A stretch of DNA of 29,024 nucleotides from JAFIHK01 sp041441455 (lineage in GTDB: Bacteria; Bacteroidota; Bacteroidia; Bacteroidales; UBA932): assembly GCA_041441455.1 (NCBI GenBank), contig JASDTB010000020.1, positions 1 to 29,024 of the forward strand, given 5' to 3'. Each line of letters opens with the position of its first letter. The first letter of the stretch is position 1. Below are positions 25,166 to 29,024 of the stretch, one piece after another. Below the pieces are notes generated by a model. The model saw only the letters and a list, made by a program, of their open reading frames with translations, was not told the DNA's origin and did not search any database. The position numbers and the translations under genes are program-made.

Positions 25166-25200
25166 AATACTTATGTTTATTTAATTATACATCTGTCTAA

Positions 25201-25246
25201 AATTGATAAACAATTGAATAATAAATTATATATCTGTTTATCAATT
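25201..25246. repeat. Perfect 12-bp inverted repeat in the cotH leader
   Basis: AATTGATAAACA (25201-25212) and TGTTTATCAATT (25235-25246) are exact inverted copies with a 22-bp spacer. They lie between the predicted transcription start (about 25252) and the cotH ATG (25165), so in RNA they would form a long-loop hairpin. The spacer length and TGTTTA/TAAACA core are shared with the repeat at 23443-23492. Confidence 0.65.
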
Positions 25247-25258
25247 ATTTATGATGTG

Positions 25259-25290
25259 CAAATATAACCACATAAGTATATAAGACCAAA
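25259..25290 (-). promoter_or_regulatory. Promoter of the CotH-kinase gene
   Basis: On the minus strand, TTTG (25290-25287) and TATATTTG (25266-25259) are 20 bp apart, a full match to the Bacteroidetes promoter pattern. Confidence 0.7.
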
Positions 25291-25359
25291 AAAAATATAT
25301 TCTAATACTCTAAATATCACTGCTCTTTTAACCAGGAATAATACTCCTCCTTAATTGGA

Positions 25360-25781
25360 TTGGGCATACTCCCATGGCCACTTTCATCGACTACGAACTT
25401 CACAATTTCTCCTAAAAAGAGAGAGCAGCTACTTTCAATTTGTGAGCGTCATAATATTATTCTAGGTGAGGATAGTATCGAGGAGGAGCTTAAATATTTT
25501 GGGATGGCTCATCTACCTATCAAATCGAAAGACGAAAACAATCGAGTCATCTATCTGGGCTCGTTTTCAAAAATTCTCTCCCCTGGATTGCGTCTTGGCT
25601 GGATTATCGCAGACAGTCAATGCATCTCTCGTCTGAACGTCTAGCAGCCTCAGGCGTCTCTGTTGCCGAAGGCACAAACTTTTTTTACACCCCCACCTCT
25701 GAAAGCTATTTCCGTCTCTCCATCTGCAACTGCGCAGAAGATCAAATTGAAGAGGGGGTGAAGAGGATGTTTGAAAATTGA
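25360..25781 (+). pseudogene. Relic of a PLP-dependent aminotransferase/MocR-like gene
   Basis: The first part encodes ISPKKREQLLSICERHNIIL, a degenerate GEDSIEEEL where the family has EDD(Y/F)xxEL, and VIYLGSFSKILSPGLRLGWI with the Schiff-base Lys of the SFSK motif. It stops after SRLNV. From 25635 a second frame encodes ERLAASGVSVAEGTNFFYTP, then YFRLSICNCAEDQIEEGVKR and the natural stop at 25779-25781. The N-terminal half and about 60-90 internal residues are gone. The repeated CGTCT at the junction (25630-25634 and 25638-25642) hints at how the ends were joined. It converges with, and overlaps, the Fic gene at 25742. Confidence 0.8.
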
Positions 25782-27061
25782 TTTGATCTAATAAATAACT
25801 GTTTTTTATTATTTGCTTTAATTTTTGTCAAAAATCCTTTTTCTACTAATTGAAATAAATCTGTTCGAGCAGTTTGATTAGAAACACGAAATCTATTTTC
25901 TACCTCTTTTACATTCAAAACCAAAGATTGCTCATCATAAAACAACTTTAAAATTTCAGATTGCCTCTCATTAATACCATCTATGAATTGAAATTTTGTA
26001 ATATACTTTTTAGCTTCAATTTTTCTTTGGATATATTGCCTCAACGCCTCATAAGCCAAATTCATAGTTTTGAGATTATAAGTAATAAAATATGTTAAGT
26101 CGTTTTCATCATGCTCTGTATATAAATAAGCCTTTTCGTATTGATTTTTACTTTTTATTATCAACCTTGAAATAGACAAATATTCAGTAAGCCAATATTC
26201 TTTCGAAAGCATATACCAATAAAACAAAGCCCTGGCAGTTCGTCCATTTCCATCCACAAACGGATGTAAATAGCCTATTAAAAAATGGATTATTATACCT
26301 TTTAAAATTGGATGAATAAAAAAGTTATACTTCTCTTCATTATTAAAAAAATCACATATTTCAGCAACGAAGGTGTTTATCTCCTTGTAATCTGGCGGGG
26401 TATGAACTACTTCGCTATTTATGTGATCTACAATATAAACATCGTTAGAGTCTCTGAAGCAGCCCTCATATTGTTCAGCATCAAGAGTTTTATATGATAT
26501 GAGTTTATGTATTTCTAATAATTTTTCAGGAGTTAGCCTTTCATGCTTAATATTAACAATATGTTGAATTGTTTTATAATTATTCACAATCATCTGCTCA
26601 GACTTACTTTGAGGTTTGTCATTTTTCCTCAGCATGTCTTTTGCTTTCTTTCTAGTCGTTACTGCACCTTCCATTTGCGAAGAGGCAATAGCCTCCTCCA
26701 TTATTGAACTTATTAAGTATCTATCTTTGTCCTCAGATTGAATTAATTTTTGAGATCCCAATGTCCCTCCAACATTTAAATCAAAATCATGAAGTATTTT
26801 TTGAATATAATCTGTATTTGAGAATTTAAATTTATGATTACCAAATTGCAAAATTTTAAAATCAGATAATCTTGAGAGCTTTATTGCTGCCCAACAATCT
26901 TCTGCAGTATATTTATCTGCAAATCTTTGATATTTAACCTTATCCCAATATAAATACTTATCATTAATTTCTCTTATTATATTGAGATATTCTGAATTGT
27001 TAAGTATTTTAAAAGCACTTAAATAGTTTTTCTCTTTTATTTTTGGTGGCTGTTCTATCAT
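25742..27061 (-). CDS. Fic-family AMP-transferase with class II inhibitory motif
   Basis: A 439-residue Fic protein, predicted to transfer AMP (or another nucleotide monophosphate) from the triphosphate to target proteins. The Fic_N region holds the inhibitory helix motif SxxxEG as SSQMEG (127-132). The catalytic motif HPFVDGNGRTAR (266-277) is complete. A winged-helix-like segment lies at about 365-420 (INERQSEILKLF, VSNQTARTDLFQLVEKGF). I chose the ATG at 27061 because a perfect AGGAGG lies 8 nt upstream; the frame could also open at TTG 27067. The last 12 residues are encoded antisense to the aminotransferase relic. It has its own promoter, flanked by an inverted repeat. Confidence 0.9.
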   Translation of the reverse strand: MIEQPPKIKEKNYLSAFKILNNSEYLNIIREINDKYLYWDKVKYQRFADKYTAEDCWAAIKLSRLSDFKILQFGNHKFKFSNTDYIQKILHDFDLNVGGTLGSQKLIQSEDKDRYLISSIMEEAIASSQMEGAVTTRKKAKDMLRKNDKPQSKSEQMIVNNYKTIQHIVNIKHERLTPEKLLEIHKLISYKTLDAEQYEGCFRDSNDVYIVDHINSEVVHTPPDYKEINTFVAEICDFFNNEEKYNFFIHPILKGIIIHFLIGYLHPFVDGNGRTARALFYWYMLSKEYWLTEYLSISRLIIKSKNQYEKAYLYTEHDENDLTYFITYNLKTMNLAYEALRQYIQRKIEAKKYITKFQFIDGINERQSEILKLFYDEQSLVLNVKEVENRFRVSNQTARTDLFQLVEKGFLTKIKANNKKQLFIRSNQFSNILFTPSSI

Positions 27062-27069
27062 TTTCAAAA

Positions 27070-27075
27070 CCTCCT
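27070..27075 (-). promoter_or_regulatory. Perfect Shine-Dalgarno of the Fic gene
   Basis: The minus-strand AGGAGG is 8 nt from ATG 27061. Strong Shine-Dalgarno sites are rare in Bacteroidetes and I saw none like it elsewhere in the window. It fixes the start codon. Confidence 0.75.
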
Positions 27076-27085
27076 AATATTATAC

Positions 27086-27135
27086 AAATTTGGAACTATT
27101 CAAAATTAATCTCTTTTATCAGTATTTCCAAATTT
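27086..27135. repeat. 10-bp inverted repeat flanking the Fic promoter
   Basis: AAATTTGGAA (27086-27095) and TTCCAAATTT (27126-27135) are exact inverted copies 30 bp apart. One arm covers the -33 box (27132-27129) and the other lies near the predicted transcription start, so a repressor binding both arms could block the promoter. Confidence 0.55.
27101..27132 (-). promoter_or_regulatory. Promoter of the first Fic gene
   Basis: On the minus strand, TTTG (27132-27129) and TAATTTTG (27108-27101) are 20 bp apart, a full match to the Bacteroidetes pattern. The ATG is at 27061, so the leader is about 33 nt and includes the Shine-Dalgarno. Confidence 0.65.
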
Positions 27136-27218
27136 TACTAAAATTAGGAGATTTTAGGAGATAATGTCGTATTAATATTTGATGTTAGTTTCGCAATCAT
27201 TTGTTCCCGTTCGAAGAG

Positions 27219-27371
27219 TTAATTTTTATTGAGGATTATTAGAGCTGCCAATACTCCTGGAATCCAACCCATGCAAGTGAGAATAAATACGATAAGTACC
27301 GATCCGCACCCCTTGTCGATTACGGCAAGTGGTGGAAAAATGATTGAAAGTAAGACTCTCCAGAAAGACAT
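27219..27371 (-). CDS. YqaE/Pmp3-family small membrane protein
   Basis: A 50-residue protein read directly from the minus strand. It has two membrane helices: one at about residues 3-18 containing the family motif FPPLAVIDKGCG, and one at about 24-46 containing LTCMGWIPGVLAAL. This is the Pmp3/YqaE proteolipid family, linked in yeast and plants to membrane potential and salt stress; in bacteria its role is unclear. It lies between two Fic genes on the same strand, 44 bp after the second Fic gene ends, so it may be co-transcribed with that gene. No separate promoter was found. The plus strand at 27136-27218 holds no other gene. Confidence 0.88.
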   Translation of the reverse strand: MSFWRVLLSIIFPPLAVIDKGCGSVLIVFILTCMGWIPGVLAALIILNKN

Positions 27372-27415
27372 GATTTCTATTTTGATTGTGAAGTTATGAA
27401 ATAATCTTTTATTGG

Positions 27416-28372
27416 CTACTTAAACCTATATTCAGTAAATCTTAGCTCTCCATATTTCTCTAGTATTGACTCATCAACAGCCCATTTTAAATCACGGCTT
27501 GCCGTAGGGGCAGATATATTTTTAAAACTCTGCATGTACTCTTTTCTGCTGAATTTACTCTTGCCGATTTTCTCTTTAAACAAACGGATCCTATCTTCTG
27601 CATATAGTGTAATAGCTTGATTTTTTGTAATATCTTTTAGTGATTCTAAAAGTATTTCTAACATAAATTCGATAAAGGGAGTTGATTCTCCTTTTTTATC
27701 AGATTCAGACAATTTTTTGTAGTATTCTCTTTGCTTCTGCTTGATAAGTGATTCAACTGGTAAATACTCAAAAACTGGATATTGCTGCATTAGGATTAAA
27801 GTCTGCCATAACCGACCCATTCTCCCATTCCCATCTAAAAATGGATGAATGAATTCAAACTCATAATGAAAAACGCAACTTTTAATTAAGAGTAACTCCT
27901 TATCTTTTTTTAAATATTCAAAAAGATTATTCATCAATCCCATTACTATTGAACCATTTGGAGCTATATGCTCTACCTTTGCCCCCTTTACAATTCCAAC
28001 ATTTGATGTTCTCAATTTCCCTGCATTATCAATTAATCCTTTCATTAAAATTGAGTGTGCTTTTTCTAGGTCTCTTAATCTATAGGGATTGAATTTGGAG
28101 AGTTGATCGTATACTTTAATTGCATTCTGAACTTCTAAAATATCTTTTTGAGGAGCAATAACACGTTTGTTTTCCAAAAGAGCAGTGATTTGTTCTTCCG
28201 AAAGTGTATTACCCTCTATTTCCAAAGAGGATTGAATTGTTTTGATTCTGTTTTTTTTGCGTAATTCTGTTGCTGGCTTATATAGATGCGTAGCATTAAT
28301 CTCTCCTATTTTCTCTGAAATAGAGGCAACTAACGACAATATTTTATCTGTTATGACGTATGGAGGCTTCAT
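27416..28372 (-). CDS. Fic-family AMP-transferase, second copy type
   Basis: A 318-residue Fic protein. I start it at the ATG of MKPPYVITDKI (28370-28372), the usual opening of this subfamily; the frame continues upstream to 28387. An N-terminal inhibitory motif SxxxEGN is present as SLEIEGN (49-55), which places it in class II (self-inhibited). The catalytic motif HPFLDGNGRMGR (176-187) is complete. A C-terminal winged-helix-like part (about 265-318, FSRKEYMQSF, SAPTASRDLKWAV) could bind DNA. It shares the layout but little sequence with the first Fic gene, so they are not a recent duplication. A palindrome overlaps its -7-like box. Confidence 0.9.
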   Translation of the reverse strand: MKPPYVITDKILSLVASISEKIGEINATHLYKPATELRKKNRIKTIQSSLEIEGNTLSEEQITALLENKRVIAPQKDILEVQNAIKVYDQLSKFNPYRLRDLEKAHSILMKGLIDNAGKLRTSNVGIVKGAKVEHIAPNGSIVMGLMNNLFEYLKKDKELLLIKSCVFHYEFEFIHPFLDGNGRMGRLWQTLILMQQYPVFEYLPVESLIKQKQREYYKKLSESDKKGESTPFIEFMLEILLESLKDITKNQAITLYAEDRIRLFKEKIGKSKFSRKEYMQSFKNISAPTASRDLKWAVDESILEKYGELRFTEYRFK

Positions 28373-28373
28373 C

Positions 28374-28405
28374 TTTGATAGTATCATTTGATATTATCAA
28401 AAGTA
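28374..28405 (-). promoter_or_regulatory. Palindrome over the -7-like box of the second Fic gene
   Basis: TTTGATA (28387-28393), a central T and TATCAAA (28395-28401) form a perfect 7-1-7 palindrome. A third TTTGATA half-site lies at 28374-28380. The palindrome overlaps TACTTTTG (28405-28398), a -7-like box. No clear -33 was found. The layout suggests repression, perhaps by the Fic protein's own C-terminal domain. Confidence 0.5.
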
Positions 28406-28473
28406 TAAAAATTAATTTAATATATTTGAATTTGAAATTAGAAAAAACTATCCATTTTAAAACATTAAATAAT

Positions 28474-29024
28474 ATGAATAAAATAGAGATACCACTAAGT
28501 AAGACGAAGATTTTACTGGGAGTAATTGGTTCAATTGCATTTTTGATATTAGGAACTATTTTTTTAATCACACCAGATACTTTTATCACTCCAATCTTGA
28601 GAAACGAACAGACAATAATGATTGTTGGAGTTGCGGCTGTGGTATTTTTCGGTGCGGTTGGAGTTTATACATTTAAAAAGCTTTTTGATAAAACGATAGG
28701 ATTGACAATTGATGAGAAAGGTATTACAGACAATTCAAATGCGTCCAGTGTTGGTCTTATAGTTTGGGAAGAGATTGTTCAGATTAGAACAGAGGAGATA
28801 ATGTCAAATAAGTTTTTGTTGATCTTTGTCAGCGATCCCGAGAAGTACATCGGAAGGGTAAGTGGGATAAAGCGGAAGCTTTTGCAAAGTAGTTTCAAGA
28901 TGTATGGCACTCCTATTTCGATAACTTCTAACACGTTGAAGTATAATTTTAACGATTTGGAGAGACTACTGAATATTCTGGACCATACTGGGCCACCATT
29001 CTGGCGGATACTGGGCCACCGTTC
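28474..29024 (+). CDS. STM3941-like membrane protein, 3' end outside the window and probably disrupted
   Basis: The frame opens at ATG 28474 and runs off the window. It encodes MNKIEIPLSKTKILLGVIGS, a first membrane helix, a second at about residues 50-66, then a soluble beta-rich part with TIDEKGITDN, VGLIVWEEIVQI and ISITSNTLKYNFNDLERLL. This is the pattern of STM3941-family proteins of about 180 residues, whose function is unknown. After NILD (about 28984) the sequence turns GC-rich and repetitive (HTGPPFWRILGHR), so the native C-terminus is probably replaced by a mobile-element end. A TATATTTG box at 28421-28428 may be its -7; no -33 partner was found. Confidence 0.7.
   Translation, partial: MNKIEIPLSKTKILLGVIGSIAFLILGTIFLITPDTFITPILRNEQTIMIVGVAAVVFFGAVGVYTFKKLFDKTIGLTIDEKGITDNSNASSVGLIVWEEIVQIRTEEIMSNKFLLIFVSDPEKYIGRVSGIKRKLLQSSFKMYGTPISITSNTLKYNFNDLERLLNILDHTGPPFWRILGHR
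28985..29024. mobile_element. Tandem 23-bp repeat resembling an insertion-sequence end
   Basis: ATACTGGGCCACCATTC (28985-29001) is repeated with one change at 29008-29024, a period of 23 bp. The stretch is about 60% GC against an AT-rich background. Multiple short terminal repeats of GTGGCCC type are typical of IS21-family ends. The element body lies outside the window, so this stays tentative. Confidence 0.5.

Noticed and set aside
25742..28372. Fic genes as toxin-antitoxin pairs with a separate FicA antitoxin
   Set aside because: Each protein carries its own N-terminal inhibitory motif, and no small SxxxEG protein gene lies beside them.

Overview
The window looks like Bacteroidetes chromosomal DNA, probably order Bacteroidales. 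It is AT-rich and has BACON and DUF5689 domains, Bacteroidetes-type lipoprotein signals, a CarboxypepD_reg-like TonB receptor and an ECF sigma factor. Its promoters fit TTTG-N19/20-TAnnTTTG, and most genes lack a Shine-Dalgarno sequence. Almost all genes lie on the minus strand, so transcription mostly runs from high to low coordinates. The genus cannot be fixed from this sequence.

Layout. (1) 4120 to 32, minus: an apparent operon of a LysE/RhtB exporter, an AI-2E-family permease, an MFS exporter and a NahK-like sugar kinase, ending in a clear terminator. (2) 12700 to 4192, minus: five tightly spaced genes encoding exported proteins. These are a large multidomain DUF5689/BACON lipoprotein, a BACON-NUC1 endonuclease lipoprotein, an endonuclease/exonuclease/phosphatase-fold nuclease, a TonB-dependent receptor and a small DUF5689 lipoprotein. 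A promoter lies upstream and a strong terminator downstream. It reads as an outer-membrane system for capturing, cutting and importing extracellular nucleic acid, built like a polysaccharide utilisation locus but with nucleases in place of glycosidases and no SusD. It is the most interesting system here. (3) 15350 to 12940, minus: a YeiH-type putative anion exporter and a DcaP-like porin, with a 17-bp palindrome inside the promoter spacer. (4) 15514 to 16632, plus: a head-GIN (DUF2807) lipoprotein behind an ECF-type promoter, then a small membrane protein. (5) 20250 to 16622, minus: ECF sigma factor, membrane protein with an N-terminal coiled coil, and an MG2-like/TonB-plug protein without a barrel.

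(6) 25781 to 20327 is a zone of decay mixed with intact genes. Three different genes (an esterase, a Crp/Fnr regulator and a PLP-dependent aminotransferase/MocR-like gene) have kept their ends but lost their middles. Among them are a Qnr/McbG-like pentapeptide-repeat protein, an unrecognised 320-residue protein, a TfoX-N protein, a 74-residue protein and a CotH-kinase lipoprotein. (7) 28372 to 25742, minus: two different Fic AMP-transferase genes, each with a self-inhibitory motif, with a 50-residue YqaE/Pmp3 protein between them. (8) From 28474, plus: a STM3941-like membrane protein that runs into a GC-rich tandem repeat resembling an insertion-sequence end at the window edge.

Several accessory genes carry perfect inverted repeats in or beside their promoters, which suggests local repressors. 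No tRNA, rRNA or CRISPR array was seen.
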